From Bacteroidales bacterium (GTDB taxonomy: Bacteria; Bacteroidota; Bacteroidia; Bacteroidales; UBA4417): a DNA stretch of 64,000 nt. The notes below the pieces were generated by a model, which was not told the DNA's origin, did not search any database, and saw nothing but the letters and a program-made list of their open reading frames with translations. A program made the position numbers and the translations under genes. Below, one piece after another: positions 55,778 to 63,975 of this stretch; the first letter of the stretch is position 1; every line of letters starts with the position of its first letter. The stretch is taken from contig JADJHD010000004.1 of the NCBI GenBank assembly GCA_016707705.1, positions 177,628 to 241,627 on the forward strand, written 5' to 3'.

Positions 55778-57385
55778 CTATGGTTCGATAATTATTTTTT
55801 GTGTCGCCTTTTCAAAAGGTGTTTCAATTGTCAAAATGTATGTCCCACCAAGGTCAAGGTTTTTAATTTTTCGCTGAAATATGTTTTCTCCAATTTGTAA
55901 ATTATTTAGAATTCTTTCTTCTATTTTCTTACCGTCAATACTATAAAATGAGATTTTTGTTTCTGCGATTTTATTCAAATGAAACTTGACAACAAAGTCT
56001 CCAGCACTTGGATTTGGAAAAATTTGCATTTTTAAGGTTCCAATGCTTTGTTCATTTAAGTCGTGAATACCTACTGTTGAGTTTTTGATTACATATACTT
56101 TAAATATTTGGCTGCTTGCACTACTTTGAGTTCCTGTATTTGTAAAAAAAATATTTGCTGCTGTGCTACTGATACCACCATATATGTAACCTACTAGTGT
56201 GCTGTCTAATGTGAAATCATCCAATTTAAAAACTTCATTATTAAACTGAGGAACAGTTTTAATGGGTATAAATTCTGCTCCTGCACCGAGCAAACCTGGC
56301 ATTTCTACAGGAAGTTTATACTCAGCCATTGTCCCTGCTGAGTTTCTAGTTACACGAGCAATAGTTTTAACAAATGGAACATTGTTGTCTTGCACTAATA
56401 TCCCTAAGCTGTCATAATACTGTGCTATACCACCAAAAAAAACATTGTGCATTTCATTATTAATAGTAGAATAAAGCGGCAATACAGCACAATGGTAATG
56501 GTTGTAGTATTGTTGAAATGAATTATTTACTGCGTAATTTATACTGTCAATATTTACACAATTTAAAAATGGCAGGTCAACCGTTGGTTGGAATACTCCT
56601 GAAAATGCTGTAATTCCTTCTTCTCCAGTTGGCAATATTTGAGGCACTGCGTTATAATCTCTTCTGTGTAAATTGGTAGCATCTGTAATGGTTGGCAAAT
56701 GATTAATGGTAATTGTTGACCCGTTATCTGTTATGTCGAACTTCCGAATGGCGTCCGTATATACTTGTGTATAGGTAGGGTTGCCCATTGGGTTGTAATT
56801 ACCGTCAAACTTGTTGCCGCCAATGAGATAAAAAGTATTGTTTATTTTTTTTAGATGGCCACCTGTAACTGCAAATTGAGCATCACTAATTTGTCGGAAA
56901 TAACTTGTGATTGCAGTACCGCCAATTACGGCATTAATTAAGGATGGAACATCTATTGCAGTTAAGTTGTCGAATGTTTTTCTTGCGGCTGATGCCGTGT
57001 TATAGCCATAACCACCAATGATATATAGATAATTTCCTTCTTGGTGAAACTCCATATTTGTCGAACTTAATTGTTCTTGCAATGCAACAGAAAGCGATGT
57101 AAGTGGTGCTGTCCATTTTTGTTGAGATACAGGGTCAATTACAATTATTTGATTGTTGTTGCCTGCTATGTCAAATGCTGCAAAAGGTTGTCTGCGGTGA
57201 AGTCCGTCAAGTCGACCACCAAGAACAAGCCATTTTCCGTTGTGTTGTCCAAGTGCATAGGCTTGAAGTCCACCAAGTCCAGATATATTTATTGGTTCAA
57301 TATAAATATTGAAAGGTGTCGTTTGAGAAAAGACTGATAGACTTAAAAATATTAGACCTAAAAATGTAGTTAATTTATTTGTCAT
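55778..57385 (-). CDS. Secreted kelch-like T9SS protein (cassette cargo)
   Basis: 535 residues with a signal peptide (MTNKLTTFLGLIFLSLSVFS). Propeller blades of kelch type run over residues 25-430: NGKWLVLGGRLDGLHRRQPF, YLYIIGGYGYNTASAARKTF, FYLIGGNKFDGNYNPMG. The C-terminal 85 residues are a T9SS type A domain (IFPNPSAGDFVVKFHLNK to LGGTYILTIETPFE). The ATG is 110 bases after the unit start (57495), and the stop is 12 bases before the attC entry. Exported or surface-bound propeller; ligand unknown. Confidence 0.9.
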   Translation of the reverse strand: MTNKLTTFLGLIFLSLSVFSQTTPFNIYIEPINISGLGGLQAYALGQHNGKWLVLGGRLDGLHRRQPFAAFDIAGNNNQIIVIDPVSQQKWTAPLTSLSVALQEQLSSTNMEFHQEGNYLYIIGGYGYNTASAARKTFDNLTAIDVPSLINAVIGGTAITSYFRQISDAQFAVTGGHLKKINNTFYLIGGNKFDGNYNPMGNPTYTQVYTDAIRKFDITDNGSTITINHLPTITDATNLHRRDYNAVPQILPTGEEGITAFSGVFQPTVDLPFLNCVNIDSINYAVNNSFQQYYNHYHCAVLPLYSTINNEMHNVFFGGIAQYYDSLGILVQDNNVPFVKTIARVTRNSAGTMAEYKLPVEMPGLLGAGAEFIPIKTVPQFNNEVFKLDDFTLDSTLVGYIYGGISSTAANIFFTNTGTQSSASSQIFKVYVIKNSTVGIHDLNEQSIGTLKMQIFPNPSAGDFVVKFHLNKIAETKISFYSIDGKKIEERILNNLQIGENIFQRKIKNLDLGGTYILTIETPFEKATQKIIIEP

Positions 57386-57486
57386 TTTATTTGATATTAA
57401 TTTGTCTGCAAATTACATTTTTGTTTTGGGTCCGTTTGTGACCTTTGTTACATATGTAAATTTAGTTTGTGTTGTCCGCTACGCTT

Positions 57487-57624
57487 GCACCTAACGTTCC
57501 CTTTGCAGCAGCTGGCTGGGAGTTCAAGGAACAAAAGCTTAGATAAAGATACCAAAGAAAAGTAGAATTCCAAATGAAAGATAAGCTACAAAGCCCAGCT
57601 TGCTACTACAAAGTGTTACCTGCA
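57487..57624 (-). other. attC: attC-like site E
   Basis: 138 bases. Minus strand: TGCAGGTAAC, A, CTTTGTAGTAGC...GCTGGG, loop, CCCAGC...GCTGCTGCAAAG, GGAACG, TTAGGTGC. The entry is the exact reverse complement of the unit start at 59677-59668 over 10 bases. The S41 peptidase gene stops 5 bases before it. Confidence 0.85.
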
Positions 57625-57629
57625 GGGCA

Positions 57630-59105
57630 TTATTTGTCATCGATGAGTTTTTTAGTCAAGCTTAATTCTAAGTCAATATTGCTTATTTTGTCTATTATAC
57701 TCGGTGTTACTGTGTAGTTTGGAAATAGTCCTCTGTCCAGATATTGATAGTTTTCTACAGCCATACTATAATACATTAATGGAATTTCAATTCTCACTTT
57801 GGTATTTGGCAAAGTAAAGTCAGGGGTAGGTCCAGAACAATTACCATAATAACCGCCCCCACTTTCCTCGCCAATAAAAACTGCTTTGGTATGAAAGTGA
57901 AGTTGAGATAAAAATTCGCTGGTAGTCGAAAAACACCAACCATTTATTAACACGTAAATGTTCCCAGCGAAAGTTGGAGTCAAAGGATTCTGCCTGCCAA
58001 CATTGGGATGCTGTACGTTGTCAAATGTCCCTTCTTTATTCGGTTCTAACATTCCCGTAGGGGCTTTCATGTCGGGTTTATTAGTATATTTAAAGCAATC
58101 AAAACCTTCTTTATTCATGCGCAGTGATTTATAATAATCAAAAGGTTGATTTACGAAGTAAGAAAACAATATTTTGCCGTATTCATCTGTCCCACCTCCA
58201 TTGTCGCGAACATCAATAATTAGATTTGGAATATTTTCTGATTCCATTTTTTTGAATGAAGCCTTAAGAAATTTTTCAAAATTCATTTTATTTTTCTTGT
58301 ATTGGCCTTTGTCGAAAGATTTTATTTTTAAAAAAGCATACTTTTTGTCATCGTTTATTTTAAAGAAGGCAGGTTTTTGTTCATCAATTTTGACAGGGTA
58401 GCGATCGTCTGCAATTTTTAATAAATTATCAAAGGTCAATCCTTGAATTGTTTTTGTTTTGAGAGTTGTTTCATTCAATGAAATATACTCTACATTATAT
58501 CGCTCTGCATAACCGTATAACATACTGAAATATCTTGTGAAATATCGAGAGCTTGAAAGCAGTCTGTATTTATGAGTCAAATTATTTCCATCGGAAGGAA
58601 ATATTTGCAGATATTCTCTGATAAAGTTTTCTATCGAGTGGCCATTAATTGAAATAATTTGCGATCCAAGAAATTCCTTATCATCAAGAGGTGAATAGTT
58701 TTTTCTAACATATAATTTATTATCAAAACAATAGACATTAAAAGGAATTGCTGTTGGTCCATTATCCAAAGAGTCTAATTGTATTTTGGGAGGCACAACT
58801 CTTAAGTGGCCATCGCCAATTTGTGAAGCGACTCTGCACGTTAATAACATAAATTCTCTTCCTGTCATGTCTTTATTTAAGGCAGAATAGTTAGCATTAA
58901 ATATAGAATCAATTGTTAATTTAGATTTATAAATATAAAGTCCAGGATGACTTTCCTCTAAGCATGCTCTAAACACTAAAAAATCTTTTTGCATTTCTTC
59001 AACTGTAAAAACGCTTTTATTTAAAAAACTAGTTTGGGCTTCAAGGTTATTACAACCGCACAAACAAATGATAGTAAGAGCCGTTAGGGTTAATATTTTC
59101 TTCAT
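57630..59105 (-). CDS. S41-family peptidase, lipoprotein-like (cassette cargo)
   Basis: 491 residues from the ATG at 59105; an upstream ATG at 59114 would overlap the MarR gene. The signal ends ICLCGC, a probable lipobox. The tail-specific protease core is present: LIIDVRDNGGGTDEYG, then the nucleophile region NGWCFSTTSEFLSQL, then VFIGEESGGGYYGN. A PDZ-like segment lies at LGSQIISINGHSIENFIR. It probably cleaves unstructured proteins or peptides in the periplasm. It follows the MarR gene with no gap, forming a two-gene cassette. Confidence 0.92.
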   Translation of the reverse strand: MKKILTLTALTIICLCGCNNLEAQTSFLNKSVFTVEEMQKDFLVFRACLEESHPGLYIYKSKLTIDSIFNANYSALNKDMTGREFMLLTCRVASQIGDGHLRVVPPKIQLDSLDNGPTAIPFNVYCFDNKLYVRKNYSPLDDKEFLGSQIISINGHSIENFIREYLQIFPSDGNNLTHKYRLLSSSRYFTRYFSMLYGYAERYNVEYISLNETTLKTKTIQGLTFDNLLKIADDRYPVKIDEQKPAFFKINDDKKYAFLKIKSFDKGQYKKNKMNFEKFLKASFKKMESENIPNLIIDVRDNGGGTDEYGKILFSYFVNQPFDYYKSLRMNKEGFDCFKYTNKPDMKAPTGMLEPNKEGTFDNVQHPNVGRQNPLTPTFAGNIYVLINGWCFSTTSEFLSQLHFHTKAVFIGEESGGGYYGNCSGPTPDFTLPNTKVRIEIPLMYYSMAVENYQYLDRGLFPNYTVTPSIIDKISNIDLELSLTKKLIDDK

Positions 59106-59106
59106 A

Positions 59107-59535
59107 CTATACACAATTTTTAATAATCTTATTAAGTGAATTATTTAATAATTCAATCTCTGATATGGCAAATCCCTTAAGAGCTTTCTTTCTGTTAGAT
59201 TCAATAATAGGCGTCAACCTTTTAAGTGTTTCAAATCCTAGCTTTGTTATACTTAAATCAAATCTTCTTCTGTCGGCTGAATGAAAATCCCTCTCTAAGA
59301 AATTTTTGGTCACTAAAATCTCAATTATGCGAGTGATTGAGGCGTAGTCTTTGAACACATTTATAGCTATTTGTTGTTGAGTCATACCCGCATTATTTTC
59401 TATGGTTTTAAGTACAAGCCACTGGTCGATAGTAATGTCAAATCCCTTCTTGGTAATATTTTTTTGTGCGTACTGCCTGTAAGATTTAATGGATTTTTCA
59501 AGAGAGTAAAAGATTATTTGATCAAGTTGTTCCAT
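59107..59535 (-). CDS. MarR-family transcriptional regulator (cassette cargo)
   Basis: 142 residues from the ATG at 59535. The frame is open to 59595, but a TAnnTTTG promoter box and a palindrome lie inside that extension, so the later start is preferred. The winged helix is complete: QWLVLKTIENNAGMTQQQIA, recognition helix ASITRIIEILV, and the wing DRRRFDLSITKLG. It sits directly before the S41 peptidase, and the two genes share one cassette. It probably represses its own two-gene unit in response to a small ligand. Confidence 0.92.
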   Translation of the reverse strand: MEQLDQIIFYSLEKSIKSYRQYAQKNITKKGFDITIDQWLVLKTIENNAGMTQQQIAINVFKDYASITRIIEILVTKNFLERDFHSADRRRFDLSITKLGFETLKRLTPIIESNRKKALKGFAISEIELLNNSLNKIIKNCV

Positions 59536-59555
59536 GAATTTTGATTTATTTGATT

Positions 59556-59576
59556 CAAATATAGTTGATATATCAA
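59556..59576 (-). promoter_or_regulatory. Promoter -7 box and palindromic MarR operator candidate
   Basis: On the minus strand TATATTTG (59563-59556) matches TAnnTTTG and lies 20 bases before the MarR ATG. Directly upstream is the perfect palindrome TTGATATATCAA (59565-59576), the TTG-N6-CAA type often bound by MarR dimers. Binding there would block the promoter, giving autoregulation of the MarR-S41 pair. A -33 box is not clear. Confidence 0.55.
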
Positions 59577-59667
59577 TTAAATTGTCGAAAGACACGATTT
59601 TTCTAAAGTTTCTTAAATTTAATGAGTCTATGAATTGTTTAATGAAAATTTGTCGGTCTAAAAGCCT

Positions 59668-59751
59668 TGCAGGTAACGTTTCCAGGCTAGGTGTGGTGGG
59701 GTTTTTGGTGGGCTTTGCGGGTCAGGAAACCCCACCACACCTAGCCTGTGT
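59668..59751 (-). other. attC: attC-like site D, far half (interrupted by the IS)
   Basis: Contains the loop and second stem arm and ends GGAAACGTTACCTGCA on the minus strand. With the bases at 61548-61553 it restores a 90-base site whose two arms are perfectly complementary over 22 bases. The IS lies between the entry box and the stem. Confidence 0.82.
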
Positions 59752-61540
59752 GCTTGTTGCACAACTATACAAATCTAATGATTTATTAAATGCTGAAATC
59801 AACCCAAATTAGGTTAAAATTAACCTCAAAATGTTTATAACAAGTTGTATTACTGCACTATATATTGTTTTTTATTTATTATTTTTAATCATGCAAGGAC
59901 GAAAAGAATATACCCCTAAAATGATGTACCAGCTCCATCTGGATGAGATGGTACCAATAGATGATTATTACCGGAAGCTGGATGCTGCACTGGACCTGCA
60001 TTTTCTTTATAAAGCTACAGAAGGCTATTATGGAGAAGAGGGTCAGGAATCAATTGATCCTGTGGTGTTTTTCAAGATATGCCTGGTAGGCTATCTCAAT
60101 AACATTAACTCCGACCGGAAATTAATTGAGTATTGCGCCAATTGTCTGAATGTGCGGCTATACATCAGGTATGACTTTGATGAGCCCTTACCATGGCACA
60201 GCACCATCAGCAGGACCAGACAATTATACGGGGAGGAAGTCTTCTTTGAACTGTTCAGGAGAGTACTCAGTTTGTGTGTTGAGAAAGGCATGGTTCGGGG
60301 CAAACGTCAGGTAATCGACTCAGCTTTCATTAAAGCTAATGCCAGTATGGATTCTTTAGTGGAAAAGGAAGTGGTTGAAGATGCTGAGCAGTACCTTGAT
60401 GAGCTGAATGAAGGAACAGAATACAAAGTAAGCACTTCAAAGAAGCATAAAGTTGAACAGCATCATGCCTGGAAAGCTGAAGCATACAAGAATCAGCCCT
60501 CCAATAAAAACACTAAACAGCTTGATGAAAATGGGAATAGTATTCGTCCCAAATATCTTAATAACCATACCCATTATTCACCTACAGATCCTGATGCGCG
60601 TATCAGTGTGAAGCCAGGCAAGGCCCGCCAGATGAATTATTTTGGTCAGATATCAGTGGATGATGCAAATCATGTCATAACAGGAGCCTGCGCTGATTTT
60701 GCCGATCAAAGGGATAGTCAGTGCATGCCGGAAATACTTGGACAAAGTATTGAGAATTTGAAAAAGCAAGGAATTAAAATAGAACAGGCTGCAGCTGATA
60801 CTGGGTATAGCAGTGGAACGGCATTGAGGTATTGCGAGGAACATGAGATTGATGCATATATCCCCAATTTTGGCTTATACAAACCGGTTCGGGAAGGATT
60901 TGTCTATAACAAAGAGCTGGACCAATATGAGTGCACCCGGGGGAACAAGGCGATTTTACCCTTTAAAAGGCAAAAGGTGGATAAAGATGGGCGAGGAAAG
61001 AAAATTTATTGGTCAGACAACTCCAAATGTAAGATCTGTCCGTTACGCACGAAATGCATAGGCAAGTTGGATTACAAGAAGATTGATGATACGATAGATA
61101 AGCCGTATTATGACCGGATGCACGAGAAGATGCAGATGCCATATGCAAAAAAGATCAGTCGGATCCGAAGTCGGACGGTTGAGCCGGTATTGGGAACCCT
61201 GCTTAACTTTCTGAATATGCGAAGGGTTAACACCAGAGGTATAGAACTGGCGACAAAACATGTGATGATGGCAGCACTATGCTATAATCTTAATAAATAT
61301 CTAAGGTTTAAGTCAACTAAAGTTGAATCAGTTTCACAGGTTCTGCTACTTGATCAAAAAGCTATAAAAGCCTCGGTTTTAAACCTGTTTTTAGCTTATT
61401 TCAAACCTGTTTTCGTATAAGAAATTTTATGATAAGCAGTAATGCAGAATAACCAACTTTTGAAAATACACCAAATTCTTGCGCCGTTTTCTACTTTATA
61501 AGTTTAAACAATTTAGTTTTTAAGGGTTGTGCAACAGATA
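59752..61540 (+). mobile_element. IS1182-family insertion sequence
   Basis: 1789 bases. Inverted ends share TGTTGCACAAC (59755-59765, inverted at 61526-61536), then diverge (CTATACAAATCTAA against CCTTAAAAACTAAA). The flanks carry a 7-base direct repeat CCTGTGT (59745-59751 and 61541-61547), which also belongs to the attC-like site that was hit. One intact transposase gene lies inside, on the strand opposite to the cassette genes. Confidence 0.85.
59891..61420 (+). CDS. IS1182-family transposase
   Basis: 509 residues from the ATG at 59891; the frame opens 60 bases earlier with no sign of a real start. The N-terminal DUF772-type domain is clear (DPVVFFKICLVGYLNNINSD, PWHSTISRTRQLYG). The DDE triad fits D143 (VIDSAFIKANASMD), D303 (AADTGYSSG) and E431 (RSRTVEPVLGTLLN). 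A Cys cluster near residue 380 (CKICPLRTKC) may bind zinc. It moves the surrounding IS by cut-and-paste. The gene appears intact. Confidence 0.95.
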   Translation: MQGRKEYTPKMMYQLHLDEMVPIDDYYRKLDAALDLHFLYKATEGYYGEEGQESIDPVVFFKICLVGYLNNINSDRKLIEYCANCLNVRLYIRYDFDEPLPWHSTISRTRQLYGEEVFFELFRRVLSLCVEKGMVRGKRQVIDSAFIKANASMDSLVEKEVVEDAEQYLDELNEGTEYKVSTSKKHKVEQHHAWKAEAYKNQPSNKNTKQLDENGNSIRPKYLNNHTHYSPTDPDARISVKPGKARQMNYFGQISVDDANHVITGACADFADQRDSQCMPEILGQSIENLKKQGIKIEQAAADTGYSSGTALRYCEEHEIDAYIPNFGLYKPVREGFVYNKELDQYECTRGNKAILPFKRQKVDKDGRGKKIYWSDNSKCKICPLRTKCIGKLDYKKIDDTIDKPYYDRMHEKMQMPYAKKISRIRSRTVEPVLGTLLNFLNMRRVNTRGIELATKHVMMAALCYNLNKYLRFKSTKVESVSQVLLLDQKAIKASVLNLFLAYFKPVFV

Positions 61541-61545
61541 CCTGT

Positions 61546-61553
61546 GTTAGCGG
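61546..61553 (-). other. attC: attC-like site D, entry box (other side of the IS)
   Basis: Minus strand CCGCTAAC, preceded by TA. The 10-base entry TACCGCTAAC is the reverse complement of the unit start GTTAGCGGTA at 62116-62107. It is cut off from its stem at 59668-59751 by the IS. Confidence 0.82.
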
Positions 61554-61562
61554 TAGTTGTTA

Positions 61563-62084
61563 TTATATTATTCTTGTCATGTAGTTCCACGAATAGAAAA
61601 GTAAATCAATTGTTATGAAAAGACAAAAACCTATTAAAACTTTGAGGTTGTCCTTTTTTATTAAGCTAGAATGACCTTCTTTTTCAACAAATTTCCTCTG
61701 GCTTATGTACAAATATAAGAGCAATCCCAGTGGTAATACTAATATTATGTTTAATGAATCAGTGATTTTATGATGCCTCAGAAGATCTATAAATATTCTA
61801 TTAACTGGATATATCATGATGATTATTGATGTAATCTTAATGAATATAGTCTGTTCTTGATTATTTGTGATTAGATGATATCCTGAATAAACCAAGAATA
61901 GACTGATTATTAACTCAGAAACAAGAGTAGTCATAGGAACCATGAAGAGGAATAAAATGCTAGAATAATTATAAGCATAAATAAAATAAATCGAGTTATA
62001 CATTAATAATAATCCTGTTACTACTAAGAGGAAGCCTATAATTATTTCATCTATTGCTCTATTTTTTATTAATATTTTCTTCAT
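61563..62084 (-). CDS. Integral membrane protein (cassette cargo)
   Basis: 173 residues from the ATG at 62084; a TTG start at 62105 is possible but less likely. About five membrane spans are seen, e.g. IIIGFLLVVTGLLLMYNSIY, SSILFLFMVPMTTLVSELII and LNIILVLPLGLLLYLYI. No family recognised. The ATG lies 31 bases after the unit start, the short leader usual for cassette genes. The attC that follows its stop is split by the IS1182 element. Confidence 0.75.
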   Translation of the reverse strand: MKKILIKNRAIDEIIIGFLLVVTGLLLMYNSIYFIYAYNYSSILFLFMVPMTTLVSELIISLFLVYSGYHLITNNQEQTIFIKITSIIIMIYPVNRIFIDLLRHHKITDSLNIILVLPLGLLLYLYISQRKFVEKEGHSSLIKKDNLKVLIGFCLFITIDLLFYSWNYMTRII

Positions 62085-62108
62085 GATTCTCGATGTATCA
62101 GTCAATTA

Positions 62109-62246
62109 CCGCTAACGTTCCCAGGCTACACGCTGCCAGGCTTTTTTATTTACTCAACTTCCCAGGAAGCACTGACTACGAATTTAGTAATTATTTTGCC
62201 AAGATGCACAAGCTAAAAGCCTGGTAGAGTGTAGCCTGTGTTGGGC
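62109..62246 (-). other. attC: attC-like site B
   Basis: 138 bases. Minus strand: GCCCAAC, A, CAGGCTACAC..., AAGCCTGG arms, loop, GTGTAGCCTG, GGAACG, TTAGCGG. The entry is the reverse complement of the unit start at 62905-62899. Both ends fit the integron consensus boxes RYYYAAC and (less strictly) GTTRRRY. Confidence 0.85.
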
Positions 62247-62255
62247 CCAGTGTTA

Positions 62256-62872
62256 TTATTCTGCATATTTATCTTGATAGTATTTGTGTTCATCTTGATC
62301 ATAGGTTTCAAGAACTAATTCAAATTCTAAACTGTCAGTTTTAACCCAAACAATTGGTTGGTCTTTATATCTTAAACCACTGGTTTTGTCAATTATACAC
62401 AATTGTGAATAATCGAAGTTAACAGTTGCTAAATCAATTTGATCTTCTCCTCCAGTAAGATAATTCTTTGTATCACCAAACTGGATGAATATGAGTTCCT
62501 TGTTTAAAAGGTCATCCTTCTTTAAAAGAGATTGATCGTTTCCTACGATAACTTTTATTGGAAATGATTTTGGGAAAGCCTGAATGTGATTGATTGAATG
62601 ATATCGATGTAAGGTAAATCCGTAGGTGTGAGTTTCTTGGTAATTAATACTAATCCCATATTTACTTGAGAAGGTTGAATAGATAAGATTATAGAAAGAT
62701 TCATAACAACTTCATCATAAGGGTCATAGCAGTGACTCATTAATTTTACTAAATGAGGATATAAATCAAATAGAGTTTTGGAGAACTCAATTACTATTTC
62801 AGTATCAGAGATTGATAATAACCTCTTATCTTGATCATCATTAAAATCTTTTATTAATCTTTTATCAATCAT
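62256..62872 (-). pseudogene. Hypothetical cassette protein, frameshifted near 62595
   Basis: The first frame (62872-62555) gives 105 residues starting MIDKRLIKDFNDDQDKRLLS and ending RLSQNHFQ. The second frame continues to 62256 as AFPKSFPIKVIVGNDQSLL ... EFELVLETYDQDEHKYYQ. At the junction the DNA reads TTCAATCAATCAC; one more TCAA unit would restore a single frame of about 207 residues. No family recognised. Either a slipped tetranucleotide tract has broken the gene, or two overlapping genes exist. Confidence 0.65.
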
Positions 62873-62898
62873 TCAAGTATAATTTTTTGTTTCATTGG

Positions 62899-62983
62899 GC
62901 CCAACGTTCCGCGCCTAGGCGATGGGGCTTGCGTTGTGGGCCTGTGCGTGGGCGCAAGCCCTGGAGCTTAGGCGCTGTTAGCA
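62899..62983 (-). other. attC: attC-like site C
   Basis: 85 bases. Minus strand: TGCTAAC, A, GCGCCTAAG..GGGCTTGCG, loop with GGCCCACAA, CGCAAGCCC..CCTAGGCGC, GGAACG, TTGGGC. The stem is nearly perfect in two blocks. The exit GTTGGGC fits the integron consensus GTTRRRY exactly and is complementary to the entry of site B. Confidence 0.88.
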
Positions 62984-63003
62984 CCAGTACTTCTTTTTCT
63001 AAC

Positions 63004-63975
63004 TTAGTTTTTTATGATTTTTCCTGTTTTGAAAAATCTTATCCATTTCAATTTTAGGTCTGCTGGTAAAGATTTCTCTTTAATAGCACGGTCGTTGGCA
63101 TATAATGATGAATTACCTTGAATGAAATACCAAATTTGCGATTCGGGTGTTTTGGTCTTACCTGAAACAGGACATTCGATAGAAAATATTATCCAAGGGA
63201 ATTCAATTTTTTTGTCCATTTCTATTATAGTAAATTTTGCAGCCGGACAATTCTCCTTAGTCTGTTCATAAAGAGATTTTGCTCTTAATTCGACATCTTC
63301 ACCGATGACGCCTTTATAAGTAATCATAGTGCCAATCTCTGTCCAATTTTCAAACGTCTCGGTGTTATGAAGTAACTCAACCATTTTCATTTTCGAATTC
63401 TCTTGATTGCTTTCTATTTTCCACTTTTCATTCTCAGGCCATTCTAAAAAAAACGATTCTTTGTCTACTTCTAGTTTACCGCAATATTTTGAAATGTATA
63501 CATCTGCATCTTTGTCCCCGATCACTTTTGCTCTTTGGAAGTCTTTACAGCTGCCGTCGATGTCATTTAGAACAGATTTGATTTGTCCTCGTAAAGTCAA
63601 TGCGCTCGGAAAATTTTCATCCATTTCAACAACCTTGTTAAGGTCTAGCAATGCTTCATTATACTTTTCTGTGTTTACATATATACCAGCTCTGTTATAA
63701 TATGCATTTATTTGTTTGGGATTAAGTTTTATTGCTTCACCAAAATCTGACAATGCACCAGGAAAATCTGAAATATTCATTTTTACTGTTCCTCGATTAT
63801 AATATGCTTCTGCATACTTATCGTCCTTGTCAATTGCTTTTGTGAAGTCTTTAATTGCTCCTTTATGATTTTGTTGTCTTTCTTTTTCAATTCCTTGTTT
63901 CAAAAACTCTTGAGCTGTCTGTCCAAAAGTTGAAATTGTGATAATTGTCAAAAGTATTGTCATTATTCTTCTCAT
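63004..63975 (-). CDS. Secreted TPR-repeat protein (cassette cargo)
   Basis: 323 residues. A signal peptide (MTILLTIITISTFGQTAQ) is followed by about four tetratricopeptide repeats over residues 20-150 (YAEAYYNRGTVKMNISDFPG, INAYYNRAGIYVNTEKYNEA). A C-terminal beta-rich domain of about 150 residues follows (KVVELLHNTETFENWTEIGT), with no family recognised. TPRs bind partner proteins. It is the cargo of the rightmost cassette: its stop is 21 bases before the attC entry. The start of that cassette must lie just outside the window. Confidence 0.87.
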   Translation of the reverse strand: MRRIMTILLTIITISTFGQTAQEFLKQGIEKERQQNHKGAIKDFTKAIDKDDKYAEAYYNRGTVKMNISDFPGALSDFGEAIKLNPKQINAYYNRAGIYVNTEKYNEALLDLNKVVEMDENFPSALTLRGQIKSVLNDIDGSCKDFQRAKVIGDKDADVYISKYCGKLEVDKESFFLEWPENEKWKIESNQENSKMKMVELLHNTETFENWTEIGTMITYKGVIGEDVELRAKSLYEQTKENCPAAKFTIIEMDKKIEFPWIIFSIECPVSGKTKTPESQIWYFIQGNSSLYANDRAIKEKSLPADLKLKWIRFFKTGKIIKN

